Below are positions 27,910-36,740 of a stretch of 64,000 bases of DNA, piece by piece. The stretch is from Micromonospora endophytica (GTDB lineage Bacteria > Actinomycetota > Actinomycetes > Mycobacteriales > Micromonosporaceae), in contig NZ_POTX01000002.1 in NCBI RefSeq assembly GCF_003236305.1, positions 23,513 to 87,512 of the forward strand, read 5' to 3'. Made by a program: the position numbers and the translations under genes. The notes beneath the pieces were generated by a model. It did not search any database and was not told where the DNA came from. It was given only the letters and a program-made list of their open reading frames with translations. Within the stretch, counting starts at the first letter, position 1. Every line of letters begins with the position of its first letter.

Positions 27910-29681
27910 CCACGCACCAGGACGCCCTGTTCGTCGCCGAAGTGCGCGCCGCCCTGGCCGAACGGATCCGGTCGATCGACCGCGAAGCAACGGCCGGGCC
28001 GGACGCGTGGCGGGAACTCCAGCATCGCGCGCTGGCTGAACGGATCAAGGCACTGGCGGCGGCGACGCACCGCGTTAACGATCCCACCGGCGCCCTCGAC
28101 GGTGTCGACCTACTCGGCCACGCGACTCGACTCGCGGTCCGGCTGACCGAGTTGCAGGGCCCGAGCGGACTGTTCACCGGCGGGGACAACGTCGACTCAC
28201 CACCCGACTCCGCCTTCAGCATCAACGACCTCGCCGACGCGCTCCTGCTGCTGCGGCACGCGGAGAACCCGGTGCCCGGCGAGCCGCCCCTCACGCAGCT
28301 TCTGCAACGCCTGCTGCTGGCCGCCAGCCCGGCGTTGACCGAGGGCGGCGTGCACACACCGAACCACCGCTGGGAGATCGCGGCGGCCCTCGCCCGGCTG
28401 TTCCTGGTCACCCCGCAGCCGGCGCAGGCCGACCGGGTCGACCAGTGGCTGGCCGAGGGGATCGACATCGACGACGACGGGCTCTACTCCGAACGCAGCG
28501 CCAACTACGCGGCACACGTGTCCAACCCGTCGTTGCTCACCGTCGCCTCGGTCTTCGATCGGCCGGACCTGGTCGACGCCGTCGAACGGAATCTGGACGC
28601 CACCCTCGACCTGCTCCTGCCGGACGGGACGGTGGAGACGGTGCTGTCCCGACGGCAGGATCAGAATCGACCGATTCCACTGGCCGACTATCTGCTTCCG
28701 CTGCGCCGCGTGGCATTGCTGCGCGGGCGCGGCGACCTGGCCTGGGCCGCCGGGCTCGCGCTGGAGCAGGGGATCAACGCACCGACGGACGCCGCCGCCC
28801 GGCTGGTGCTGGACCCCGACATCGCGGACACGCTGCCCGCGCCAGTGCGGCCGCAGCGACCACGCCGCCGCGTTTTCGGGGCTGCCGGGCTGCTGATGGT
28901 GCACCAGCCGAGCACGACGACGGTGATCTTCGGCGGTTCGGACTATCCACGCCATGGGCGGATCCGGTCCGGGTTGGCCAACTCGCCGACGTTCCTGCGA
29001 CTGTTTGCCGGAGCGGCGGTGCTGGACAGCGTACGCCTGTCGCGGGTCTTCTTCGGGAAGGGCCCGTTCCGTCCCGAGGGACTGACGGTCGAGTGGGACG
29101 CAACGGCAGAGCCAGCCGTGCTCCTGGCCGAAACCGTGTCGGCGTCCTACTACCAACCCCTGAACACCGCCGACTGCGACCCGCGCGGGGACTACCGGCT
29201 CGGCGACGAGGGCCGGTTCAGCGCAGCCATGGACTTCGACCGGCGGACCCGGGACGACCGGGTGCTGAACACCGCGATTCGGGCCCAACCCACCGCCACG
29301 GGTGTGGAGTTGACGGTCGACCTGACCGGAGCGGTGGTCGACTGGACGCTCGAGTGGGCGTTCCGTCCCGGAGGCGTTCTCACCGGCGCACGCCCGATCG
29401 GGGTCGACCGGTGGCAACTCGACCTGCCGGCGGCGGCCGAGGCGGGGCCGGTCAACGCCAGCTACCAGTTCGGTCGCGACAGCATCACGGTTTCGGTCCT
29501 CGAGGCGTCGGGCGGGCAGGATCTCCCCTGGTCAGAAGCGTTTTCACCACCGGCGTACGAGCCCGGCGAGGAGTACCGGTTCCTCGGCGGCACGGACGCC
29601 GCGGCGGGACCACGGCTGTACCTCTCGGGACGGGTCCCCGCCCGCGTCCGGGTGCACATCAGCGCGGAGAGCGCCGGCTAG
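27906..29681 (+). CDS. Heparinase II/III-like protein, putative polysaccharide lyase
   Basis: This 591-residue protein has an alpha-helical N-terminal half resembling an alpha/alpha toroid (LADALLLLRHAENP, TPNHRWEIAAALARLF, DGLYSERSANYAAHVSNPSLLTVA) and a beta-rich C-terminal half. The NHRWE and SERSANY motifs recall the catalytic region of heparinase II/III-type lyases. There is no signal peptide, so it would act on oligosaccharides inside the cell, fitting the ABC importer downstream. The start is ATG 27906 (GAGG eight bases upstream, coupled to the short ORF) or GTG 27897. Family assignment is by pattern only and moderate. Confidence 0.55.
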   Translation: MTTHQDALFVAEVRAALAERIRSIDREATAGPDAWRELQHRALAERIKALAAATHRVNDPTGALDGVDLLGHATRLAVRLTELQGPSGLFTGGDNVDSPPDSAFSINDLADALLLLRHAENPVPGEPPLTQLLQRLLLAASPALTEGGVHTPNHRWEIAAALARLFLVTPQPAQADRVDQWLAEGIDIDDDGLYSERSANYAAHVSNPSLLTVASVFDRPDLVDAVERNLDATLDLLLPDGTVETVLSRRQDQNRPIPLADYLLPLRRVALLRGRGDLAWAAGLALEQGINAPTDAAARLVLDPDIADTLPAPVRPQRPRRRVFGAAGLLMVHQPSTTTVIFGGSDYPRHGRIRSGLANSPTFLRLFAGAAVLDSVRLSRVFFGKGPFRPEGLTVEWDATAEPAVLLAETVSASYYQPLNTADCDPRGDYRLGDEGRFSAAMDFDRRTRDDRVLNTAIRAQPTATGVELTVDLTGAVVDWTLEWAFRPGGVLTGARPIGVDRWQLDLPAAAEAGPVNASYQFGRDSITVSVLEASGGQDLPWSEAFSPPAYEPGEEYRFLGGTDAAAGPRLYLSGRVPARVRVHISAESAG

Positions 29682-29734
29682 GCGCCCGCCGCGGTGGCTG
29701 GCCCCACCCATTGGCACCCCGATAGGACATTCGT

Positions 29735-29746
29735 TTGTCAGGACAA
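29735..29746. promoter_or_regulatory. Possible GntR-type site TTGTC-AG-GACAA
   Basis: This 12-bp dyad matches in form ATGTC-AA-GACAA at 33923-33934 beside the GntR gene. As I recall, the Corynebacterium IolR consensus is KGWCHTRACA, and TGTCAGGACA fits 9 of 10 positions. It lies about 35-45 bases upstream of the -35 of the sugar ABC promoter. Confidence 0.4.
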
Positions 29747-29779
29747 CAGGACAACCGATGCGAGCTGTACGTCTGACCG

Positions 29780-29808
29780 TTGACCGGAAAGCGCTTACCC
29801 GTTAACGT
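29780..29808 (+). promoter_or_regulatory. Sugar ABC promoter with LacI-type operator
   Basis: TTGACC (29780-29785) and TAACGT (29803-29808) are 17 bases apart, a good housekeeping-type promoter. The spacer contains GGAAAGCGCTTACC (29786-29799), a near-palindrome of the LacI-family type centred on GCGC. A bound repressor would block RNA polymerase. No LacI-family gene is in the window. Confidence 0.6.
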
Positions 29809-29846
29809 CCCTCGCCACTAGGACGCAGATCACCAAGGAGACGGTC

Positions 29847-31148
29847 ATGAATGCTTCCATAACGGGCCGGAGAGGACTACGACGTTGGCAGTGGCTGCCG
29901 ATCGCGGTCGCCACGGCGGTGGCCGTCACGGCCTGCGGTTCGGACTCGGGCTCTGGCGACGAGGACGCGAAGGTCGATAAGATCACGTTCTGGCTCTCCA
30001 CCTCGGCCCAGCTGGACGGTTACACCGACCTGGCCAAGGCGTTCGAGGCCAAGGAGGGCGTCTCCGTCGAAATCGTGAACCTGCCCTACGACGGCTACCA
30101 GGACAAGCTGCGGCAGTCCGCGCAGGCCAACTCCCTACCCGACGCGGCCAGCGTGCCATCGCTGGACCCGATCTGGATGAACCAGCTCCAGGACCTGAGC
30201 CAGACGGCGAAGAACCCCGACTACAAGATCATTGAGAGCCTGGTCGCCGAGTTGGACGGCAAGGTTCTCGCCATCCCGTCCGACGTCACCGCGGCCGGTC
30301 TGTTCATCAACAAGAGCCTGTTCGACGAGGCCAAGGTCAGCTACCCGACCGATCCGTCCAGCACCTGGACCTGGGACGAGTTCCTCGCCGCGGCGACGCA
30401 GGTCCGCACCGCGACGAAGGCCAAGTACGATCTGGTCTACGACAACTCACCAGCGCGGATCCGGGCCTTCATCTACGGCCACGGCGGCAAGGGCTTCCAG
30501 CTCGGTGACGATCTCAAGTACACGATGCCCGACGCCGCCACCGTGGAGGCGTTGAGCAAGTTCAAGTCGCTCAACAACGACCAGGTCATGCCGAAGTCGG
30601 TCTGGACCTCCGGCGCCGACCCGAACGCCCTGTTCAAGAGCGGCCAGGTGGTCGCCTACTTCTCCGGGGTCTGGCAGGTCGCCGACTTCGCCGAGAGCAT
30701 CACCAACTTCGAGTGGGTCAGCGCGCCGACGCCAGCCCAGCCGGTGCACGCGACCGACATCAACACCGGCGGCAAGATGGTCGCGTTCAACAACGGCGCC
30801 ACGGCGGAGGCAGCCAAGAAGTGGATCGACTTCATCTTCCAGCGGGACAACTACACCAAGCTGTCCGAGGTCAACGGGTACCTGCCCGTCGAGACCGGCC
30901 TGGCCCTGAACTACCCGTTCGAGCAGAAGGCCGCGCTGGACGCGTTCGCGCTCTACAACAAGGAGATCGAACTCGCTGACCCGATCTCCTCCTCCGGTCA
31001 GGCGAACGGCACCAAGCTCAATCTTGCCGGCAAGGCGATCCAGGACGACCCCACCAAGGCCGAGATGGCCAAGTTCATCAACGGTGAGCAGGACGTCCAG
31101 AAGACCGTCGAGAACATCGTCAACGGCCTCAATTCACAGGTGAGCTGA
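29847..31148 (+). CDS. Sugar ABC substrate-binding lipoprotein, family 1
   Basis: This 433-residue protein has a twin-Arg-rich start (GRRGLRRWQ), a hydrophobic stretch and a lipobox-like VTAC (Cys about residue 31), then a family 1 solute-binding fold: ITFWLSTSAQLDGYTDLAKAFEAK, LPDAASVPSLDPIWMNQL and FKSGQVVAYFSGVWQVADF. AAGGAG precedes the ATG by seven bases. It is the ligand receptor of the CUT1 importer with the two permeases downstream. Ligand could be an oligosaccharide linked to the heparinase-like gene or an inositol glycoside; the sequence does not decide. Confidence 0.88.
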   Translation: MNASITGRRGLRRWQWLPIAVATAVAVTACGSDSGSGDEDAKVDKITFWLSTSAQLDGYTDLAKAFEAKEGVSVEIVNLPYDGYQDKLRQSAQANSLPDAASVPSLDPIWMNQLQDLSQTAKNPDYKIIESLVAELDGKVLAIPSDVTAAGLFINKSLFDEAKVSYPTDPSSTWTWDEFLAAATQVRTATKAKYDLVYDNSPARIRAFIYGHGGKGFQLGDDLKYTMPDAATVEALSKFKSLNNDQVMPKSVWTSGADPNALFKSGQVVAYFSGVWQVADFAESITNFEWVSAPTPAQPVHATDINTGGKMVAFNNGATAEAAKKWIDFIFQRDNYTKLSEVNGYLPVETGLALNYPFEQKAALDAFALYNKEIELADPISSSGQANGTKLNLAGKAIQDDPTKAEMAKFINGEQDVQKTVENIVNGLNSQVS

Positions 31149-31160
31149 CGCCGCGACGCA

Positions 31161-31194
31161 GGTCCCGCTGGCATCGAGCGATGCCAGCGGGACC
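31161..31194 (+). promoter_or_regulatory. Perfect 15-bp intercistronic hairpin
   Basis: GGTCCCGCTGGCATC (31161-31175) pairs exactly with GATGCCAGCGGGACC (31180-31194) around GAGC. It follows the binding-protein stop by 12 bases and precedes the permease, the same arrangement as at 7662-7698. It likely lowers permease expression relative to binding protein. Confidence 0.65.
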
Positions 31195-31253
31195 CGTACG
31201 TCAGTCGAGCCAGGCGACTTCGCGCGAGCGCTGGAGTTCAAAGGAGAGCACCA

Positions 31254-32222
31254 ATGGTGGACAGCATCCGCCCGCCGGCCAAGGCACCGCGCACCGGCGA
31301 CGTACCGCGCGGACCGGAGCCGGCGCGACCACGCCAGCGCAACTGGCGCCGGCGACGGCTCAACAGGTACACCGGCGCACCCCTGGTGCTGATCTCGGTC
31401 AACCTACTGCTGTTCGGCACGTTCTTCGTCTGGCCGGCGATCACCGGCCTGATGTATTCGTTCACCAGCTACACCGGCGTGGGCCCGGCACCCTTCGTCG
31501 GCCTGGACAACTACCAGCGGCTGCTACAGGACGAGGCGTTCTACTCGGCGCTGATCCGCACGTTGATCTTCACGGCGGGCGTGGTGCCGCTGACCATCGT
31601 GCTCTCCCTGGCCACAGCCGTTCTGCTGGTCACCCCGTACACCAAGGGCAAGGCGGTGGCCCGGGTGGTCTTCTTCCTGCCATGGCTGATCTCGCCGATC
31701 ATCGCCGGTGTCATCTGGCGCTGGCTGTTCGGCGAGAACTTCGGGTTCGTCAACTACATCATCATCTCGCTGGGTGGCAGCGAGTTGCCGTGGCAGTCCA
31801 ACGCCAACCTGTCGCTGATCGTCGTCATCATCGCCGGGGCGTGGGCCAACACGGCGTTCAACATGCTGCTGTTCGTCGCCGCGCTGAAGAACGTGCCGAC
31901 CGTGTACTACGAGGCGGCGTCGCTGGACGGGGCGGGTTCCTGGGCCAAGTTCCGTCGCATCACGCTGCCCGCGATCGCGCCGACGACCTTCATCGTGGTG
32001 CTGCTGACAATCCTGAACTCGATGAAGGAATACGCGCTGTTCAAGACGCTCAACGACGGCGGCCCCGGCACCGCCAACAACCTGCTCGTCCAATACATCT
32101 ACACGAAAGGCTTCGAGCGGGCCCAGATCGGCTACGCGAGCGCGGCGTCGTTCGTGCTCATGTTGATTCTCATGATCGTCGCGATCGTGCAGCTCGTCAT
32201 GAACCGCCGGAAGGAGTCCTGA
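31254..32222 (+). CDS. Sugar ABC permease, MalF/UgpA type
   Basis: This 322-residue permease has a basic cytoplasmic N tail (about residues 1-40), six predicted helices starting with PLVLISVNLLLFGTFFVWP, and the EAA coupling loop EAASLDGAGSWAKFRRITLP (about residues 222-241). AAAGGAGA precedes the ATG. It pairs with the MalG-type permease one base downstream of its stop. There is no ATPase gene in the operon; CUT1 systems in actinomycetes commonly share one MsiK-type ATPase encoded elsewhere. Confidence 0.9.
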   Translation: MVDSIRPPAKAPRTGDVPRGPEPARPRQRNWRRRRLNRYTGAPLVLISVNLLLFGTFFVWPAITGLMYSFTSYTGVGPAPFVGLDNYQRLLQDEAFYSALIRTLIFTAGVVPLTIVLSLATAVLLVTPYTKGKAVARVVFFLPWLISPIIAGVIWRWLFGENFGFVNYIIISLGGSELPWQSNANLSLIVVIIAGAWANTAFNMLLFVAALKNVPTVYYEAASLDGAGSWAKFRRITLPAIAPTTFIVVLLTILNSMKEYALFKTLNDGGPGTANNLLVQYIYTKGFERAQIGYASAASFVLMLILMIVAIVQLVMNRRKES

Positions 32223-32223
32223 C

Positions 32224-33105
32224 ATGGCCGCCACCACCACGACACCCCGCTTCTCGGCGCTGCGGCGCAAGCGGCCGAACGCACCCGGTGAACTGTCCAA
32301 GAAGTTCTGGGCGAGCGCCGTCATGTGGCTGCTGGTCGTCGTGTACGGCTTCCCCGTCCTGTGGTTCCTGCTGAGTTCGGTCAAACCCGCCGGCGAGTTG
32401 TTCTCGTACCCGCTCACGTTCTTTCCCGAGGACGTGACGTTCAAGGGGTACACCGAGGCGTGGACGAGCTTCGACGTCGGGACGTACTTCGTCAACACCA
32501 TGATCGTTGCGGTGTCGGCCACGCTCCTCACCATCGCGGTCAGCGCAGCATGCGGCTACGCGCTGGCCAAGTACAACAACTGGTGGGTGAAGGCGTTCAC
32601 CATCTGCATCCTGGCCACCACGATGCTGCCGGGGGAGGTCCTGCTGTCCCCGCTGTTCGTCGTCGTACGCGACCTGGGCCTGTACAACAACCTCGCCGCT
32701 GTCGTGGTGCCGGCGGTGATCACCGCGACCGGCACGTTCATGTTCCGGCAGTTCTTCCTCACCGTGCCGAGCGACCTGCTGGAGGCGGCCCGTATCGATG
32801 GATCGGGCGAGTTGTCCACGTTCATCAGGATCATGCTGCCGCTGTCGCGGCCGATCATGCTGACCCTGGCGATCTTCTCGTTCCAGTGGCGTTGGAACGA
32901 CTTCCTCTGGCCGTTGGTGGTGCTCAACGACCCGAACAAGTTCACCATCCAGATCGGTGTCTCGTCCATCGTGGGCGCCCAGAACGTCAACTGGTCCGTC
33001 CTACTCGGCGCCTCGGTCCTGTCGATGATCCCGCTCGTCGCCATCTACCTGCTCCTGCAGCGGTACGTGATGAACGCTGACATCAACGCCGGCCTGAAGG
33101 ACTGA
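32224..33105 (+). CDS. Sugar ABC permease, MalG/UgpE type
   Basis: This 293-residue permease has six helices and the MalG-type EAA loop EAARIDGSGELSTFIRIMLP (about residues 190-209). The N-terminal region VVVYGFPVLWFLLSSVKP and the extracytoplasmic loop FFPEDVTFKGYTEAW are typical of the family. GGAGTCC ends just before the ATG. The gene ends 20 bp from the convergent GntR gene, with no clear terminator in between. Confidence 0.9.
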   Translation: MAATTTTPRFSALRRKRPNAPGELSKKFWASAVMWLLVVVYGFPVLWFLLSSVKPAGELFSYPLTFFPEDVTFKGYTEAWTSFDVGTYFVNTMIVAVSATLLTIAVSAACGYALAKYNNWWVKAFTICILATTMLPGEVLLSPLFVVVRDLGLYNNLAAVVVPAVITATGTFMFRQFFLTVPSDLLEAARIDGSGELSTFIRIMLPLSRPIMLTLAIFSFQWRWNDFLWPLVVLNDPNKFTIQIGVSSIVGAQNVNWSVLLGASVLSMIPLVAIYLLLQRYVMNADINAGLKD

Positions 33106-33125
33106 GTCCACTGCGTCCGCCCCGG

Positions 33126-33863
33126 TCAACGGTTGTAGACGGTGACCTCGATCGCGTAGTGGTCGGCGCGGTACAGGTTGTCGGCGTACTCGACCGCACG
33201 CCCCTCGGCGTCGAACGCGGTGCGCTGCATGCTGATCAGAGGCGCGTTGTGACCGATCTCCAGCAGCCGGGACTGGGCGCTGGTCGCCGGCCGCGCGGTG
33301 ATCCTCTGGCGGGCTATCGTCGGCCGGCCGTTGCGCTCGCCGAGCAGCCGGTAGAGGCCCTGCTCGGCGAGATCGTCGGCGGTGATGTCGTCGAACCGGG
33401 CGGGCAGCCAGTTGCGGAGGATGGCCAGCGGCAGTCCGTCGGCCGACCGCAACCGCTCGCAGTACAGCAGCCGTTCGCTGGCGGGCAGGCCGAGTTCCCG
33501 GGCGGCATGCCGGTCCACGCAGTCGAGCACGAAGCGCAGCACCTGGGTCCGGGGTTGCCGGCCGGCGGCGGTCAGGTCGTCGTGCAGGCTGGTCAGCGCC
33601 ACCCGGCGGCGCACCAGCGTGTCGTTGACCCGGGTGCCCACCCCCCGCTTGCGGGTGAGCATCCCGTTCTCGACCAACTCTTCGATCGCCCGGCGCATGG
33701 TCGGCCGGGACACGTTCAGCGAGGCGGCCAGATCGATCTCGTTGGGCAGCAGTTCGCCCGGCACGAGCTCGCCGTTCTCCACCGCCTCGGTGAGGCGGCG
33801 GGCGATCTGGAAGTACAGCGGGATCGGACTGTGTCGGTCGATGGGGATGCGGGGAACGGGCAT
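33126..33863 (-). CDS. GntR/HutC-family regulator, candidate iol repressor
   Basis: This 245-residue protein has an N-terminal winged helix (IPLYFQIARRLTEAVENGEL, LPNEIDLAASLNVSRPTMRRAIEEL) and a C-terminal UTRA effector domain (ALTSLHDDLTAAG..., LLYCERLRSADGLPLAIL, ISMQRTAFDAEGRAVEYAD). It is divergent from the inositol operon and most likely represses it, responding to an inositol breakdown intermediate. ATG 33863 has GGGAAG nine bases upstream; ATG 33872 would have no spacing, so the shorter start is preferred. Dyads at 33886-33909 and 33923-33934 are its probable sites. Confidence 0.82.
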   Translation of the reverse strand: MPVPRIPIDRHSPIPLYFQIARRLTEAVENGELVPGELLPNEIDLAASLNVSRPTMRRAIEELVENGMLTRKRGVGTRVNDTLVRRRVALTSLHDDLTAAGRQPRTQVLRFVLDCVDRHAARELGLPASERLLYCERLRSADGLPLAILRNWLPARFDDITADDLAEQGLYRLLGERNGRPTIARQRITARPATSAQSRLLEIGHNAPLISMQRTAFDAEGRAVEYADNLYRADHYAIEVTVYNR

Positions 33864-33885
33864 GGGCGGCATCTTCCCGGCCGGA

Positions 33886-33909
33886 GTGACAATCCCCGCA
33901 CTTTGTCAC
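33886..33909. promoter_or_regulatory. Inverted repeat GTGACAA-N10-TTGTCAC
   Basis: Perfect 7-bp arms at 33886-33892 and 33903-33909 lie just upstream of the GntR gene. The TTGTC/GACAA half-sites are those of the second dyad at 33923-33934, in the opposite orientation relative to the axis. It is a likely autoregulatory site. Confidence 0.45.
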
Positions 33910-33922
33910 CCCGTTCGAAAGA

Positions 33923-33934
33923 ATGTCAAGACAA
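33923..33934. promoter_or_regulatory. Candidate GntR operator ATGTC-AA-GACAA
   Basis: TGTCAAGACA is a 10-bp dyad of the kind bound by GntR/HutC regulators and fits 9 of 10 positions of the IolR consensus as I recall it. It lies between the GntR gene and iolC. GTCAAG/CTTGAC (33925-33943) forms an overlapping repeat. Confidence 0.5.
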
Positions 33935-34064
33935 AGCCTTGACGTGCCTCGTTGGCAGGCCCGAAGCTTGCTCGCACACCCCGCCAGCCCCGCCACCACA
34001 CCGTCTTCGAGATCGGGCGCACCAGCGCGTGAACTGCGACAGAAACCTCGTGGAGGAAAGTCCG

Positions 34065-35012
34065 ATGGAACATTTCGACGTCATCTCGATGGGTCGGATC
34101 GGGGTGGATATCTACCCCCTCCAGGTGGGCGTCGGCTTGGCGGATGTGTCGACCTTCGGCAAGTTTCTCGGTGGCAGCGCGACGAACGTCGCGGTGGCGG
34201 CGGCGCGGCACGGCCGGCGGGTGGCGATGATCAGCAGGACCGGTCATGACCCGTTCGGCGAGTTCGTCACGCGCGCCCTGACCGAACTGGGCGTCGAGAA
34301 CCGGTACGTCTCCACGGTTGCCGGACTGCCCACCCCGGTCACCTTCTGCGAGATCTTCCCCCCGGACAGCTTCCCGCTCTACTTCTACCGGGAACCGAAG
34401 GCACCGGATCTGGCCATCGAACCCGACGAACTGGATACCGCGTCGATCGCTGCGGCCGGCGTGTTCTGGTGCACCGTGACGGGTCTGTCGCAGGAACCCA
34501 GCCGGAGCGCGCACCACACCGCCTGGGCCGCCCGCAACAGGCGTCCGTGGACCGTGCTCGACCTGGACTACCGGCCGATGTTCTGGCCGTCGGCGCAGGC
34601 CGCAACCGACCAGATCAGGCAGGCGCTGCCGCACGTCACCGTGGCCGTGGGCAACCAGGAGGAGTGCGCGGTCGCGGTGGGCGAGACAGACCCGGACGCC
34701 GCCGCCGCCGCGCTGCTCGACTTCGGCGTGGAACTGGCGGTGGTGAAACAGGGCCCCAAGGGCGTGCTGGCCCGCACCCGGCAGGAGCGGGTCGAGGTGC
34801 CCCCCACTCCGGTCGACGTGGTCAACGGGCTGGGCGCCGGCGACGGTTTCGGCGGTGCCCTCTGCCACGGCCTGCTCGCCGGCTGGCCGCTGGAGCGGAT
34901 CCTGCGCTTCGCCAACGCGGCCGGCGCCATCGTCGCCTCCCGACTGGAGTGCTCGACCGCCATGCCGTACACCGCCGAGGTCGAGGAGCTGCTAGGAGTC
35001 CGGCATGGCTGA
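34065..35012 (+). CDS. iolC: 5-dehydro-2-deoxygluconokinase
   Basis: This 315-residue PfkB-family kinase phosphorylates 5-dehydro-2-deoxy-D-gluconate in myo-inositol breakdown. It shows FDVISMGRIGVDIYPLQ at the N terminus, the PfkB first signature GKFLGGSATNVAVAAARHG, an LDLDYRPMFW substrate-site motif typical of IolC and the ATP/anion hole DVVNGLGAGDGFGGAL with catalytic Asp in GAGDGF (about residue 262). GGAGGAAAG precedes the ATG. It is the first gene of the iol operon, and overlaps the aldolase gene by 8 bp. Confidence 0.93.
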   Translation: MEHFDVISMGRIGVDIYPLQVGVGLADVSTFGKFLGGSATNVAVAAARHGRRVAMISRTGHDPFGEFVTRALTELGVENRYVSTVAGLPTPVTFCEIFPPDSFPLYFYREPKAPDLAIEPDELDTASIAAAGVFWCTVTGLSQEPSRSAHHTAWAARNRRPWTVLDLDYRPMFWPSAQAATDQIRQALPHVTVAVGNQEECAVAVGETDPDAAAAALLDFGVELAVVKQGPKGVLARTRQERVEVPPTPVDVVNGLGAGDGFGGALCHGLLAGWPLERILRFANAAGAIVASRLECSTAMPYTAEVEELLGVRHG

Positions 35013-35907
35013 CGATCTGAACTTCACCGAGTTGCGTCGGCTGCGGGCCACCCGACCGCAGGCCGTCCAGGAGGCCGCCGCCAGGCGGGTCCGGCGCCCG
35101 CTGCTGCGCCCGGACGGCCGGCTGATGCTGGTCGCCGCGGACCACCCCGCCCGTGGCGCGCTCGGCGTACGCGGCGACGGCACCGCCATGGCCGACCGGT
35201 ACGAGTTGCTCCGGCGGCTGTCGACCGCGCTGCGCCGGCCGGGCGTCGACGGGGTGGTGGCCACCGCCGACGTCCTGGAGGACCTGCTGCTCCTCGGCGA
35301 ACTGGACGACAAGGTGGTCATCGGCTCGATGAACCGCGGCGGGCTACAGGGCTCGGTTTTCGAGTTGGATGACCGGTTCACCGGATACGACGCCGCCGGG
35401 GTGGCGGCGATGAGATTCGACGGCGGCAAGATGCTCACCCGCATCGACCTCGCCGACAGCAGCACCGTCAGCACCCTGGAGGCCAGCGCGAGCGCGGTCT
35501 CTGAACTGGCCGCGTACCAGCTGCTGGCCATGGTCGAGCCCTTCCTGTCCCGGCGCGACGCCAACGGACGGGTGGTCAACGACCTGAGCGCCACGGCGGT
35601 GGCCCGTTCGGTCGCGATCGCCAGTGGCCTCGGCGGCACCAGCGCGTACACCTGGTTGAAGCTGCCGGTGGTGGACGACATGGCTGCGGTGATGGCGGCG
35701 ACCACCCTGCCCGCGCTGCTACTCGGCGGCGACCCGGTGGGCCACCCGGAGGAGACCTACGCCAGCTGGGGCCGGGCCCTGGCGGTGCCCGGGGTACGCG
35801 GCCTGGTGGTCGGTCGGGCCCTGCTCTACCCGCCCGACGGTGACGTGGCCGCCGCGGTCGACGCTGCGGCTGCCCTGGTGCGGGCCGGCTCGGAGGTCGC
35901 GCCATGA
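35005..35907 (+). CDS. Cgl0159-like aldolase of inositol catabolism
   Basis: This 300-residue (beta/alpha)8 protein matches the Cgl0159 family found in actinobacterial iol operons: MLVAADHPARGALG, KVVIGSMNRGGLQGSVFELDDRFTGYD, GGKMLTRID and TSAYTWLKLPVV, whose Lys is the likely Schiff-base residue. By position it performs the IolJ step, splitting 6-phospho-5-dehydro-2-deoxygluconate into dihydroxyacetone phosphate and malonic semialdehyde. AGGAG precedes the ATG. It overlaps iolC by 8 bp and iolB by 4 bp. Confidence 0.82.
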   Translation: MADDLNFTELRRLRATRPQAVQEAAARRVRRPLLRPDGRLMLVAADHPARGALGVRGDGTAMADRYELLRRLSTALRRPGVDGVVATADVLEDLLLLGELDDKVVIGSMNRGGLQGSVFELDDRFTGYDAAGVAAMRFDGGKMLTRIDLADSSTVSTLEASASAVSELAAYQLLAMVEPFLSRRDANGRVVNDLSATAVARSVAIASGLGGTSAYTWLKLPVVDDMAAVMAATTLPALLLGGDPVGHPEETYASWGRALAVPGVRGLVVGRALLYPPDGDVAAAVDAAAALVRAGSEVAP

Positions 35908-36740
35908 CCGCCGACGTCACGCCGGAGAGCGCCGGCTGGGACTACTCCGGCCTGCGCATCGTCGACCTGCCACCGGAGGGCACGTTCTGCTGGGACACCG
36001 GCGCCGATGAAGTGGTGGTGGTGCCGCTGGTCGGCTCCGTCACCGTGGACGCCGACGGCGAGCGGGCGGACCTCGCCGGCCGGACCAGCGTTTTCGCCGG
36101 TCCCACCGACGTCGCCTACGTTCCCCGGGACAGCACGCTCACCCTGACCAGCACGCCCGGCGGACGGTTCGCGTTGGCGACCGCCCGGGCCCGTCGCCGG
36201 CTACCGTTTTGCCATGTGCCCGTGGCGCAGGTGCAGGTGGAGCTGCGCGGCGCGGGCGCCTGCTCCCGTCAGGTGAACAACTTCGCCACCCCGGACGTGC
36301 TGGAGGCCGACCGGATCATCGCCTGCGAGGTGCTCACCCCCGGTGGCAACTGGTCGTCGTACCCGCCGCACAAGCACGACGAGCAACGGCCGGGCGAGTC
36401 GGTGCTCGAAGAGATCTACTACTACGAGGTGGCCCGGGGCGGCCCGGCCTACCAACGCGTGTACGGCACCGACGCCCGACCTATCGACGTGCTGCGCGAG
36501 GTGCGCAGCGGCGACGTGGTGCTGATCCCGTACGGCTGGCACGGACCGTCGATCGCGGCGCCCGGCTACGACCTCTACTACCTCAACGTGATGGCCGGAC
36601 CCGGTGCCCGCTCCTGGCTGATCTGCGACGACCCGGCCCATGCCTGGATCCGGGGCACCTGGGCCGATCAGCCCGTCGACCCGAGGCTTCCCTTCACCCC
36701 CGACGATCCGGCACCGGCAGTGGACGGAGAACGACGATGA
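35904..36740 (+). CDS. iolB: 5-deoxy-glucuronate isomerase
   Basis: This 278-residue double-cupin enzyme converts 5-deoxy-glucuronate to 5-dehydro-2-deoxygluconate. The metal-binding cupin motif is clear in YPPHKHDEQRPGESVLEEIYYY (His, His and Glu), with a later WHGPSIAAPGYDLYYLNVMAG supplying the last His. Usual IolB length is 270-300 residues. ATGA overlaps join it to both neighbours. Confidence 0.93.
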   Translation: MTADVTPESAGWDYSGLRIVDLPPEGTFCWDTGADEVVVVPLVGSVTVDADGERADLAGRTSVFAGPTDVAYVPRDSTLTLTSTPGGRFALATARARRRLPFCHVPVAQVQVELRGAGACSRQVNNFATPDVLEADRIIACEVLTPGGNWSSYPPHKHDEQRPGESVLEEIYYYEVARGGPAYQRVYGTDARPIDVLREVRSGDVVLIPYGWHGPSIAAPGYDLYYLNVMAGPGARSWLICDDPAHAWIRGTWADQPVDPRLPFTPDDPAPAVDGERR

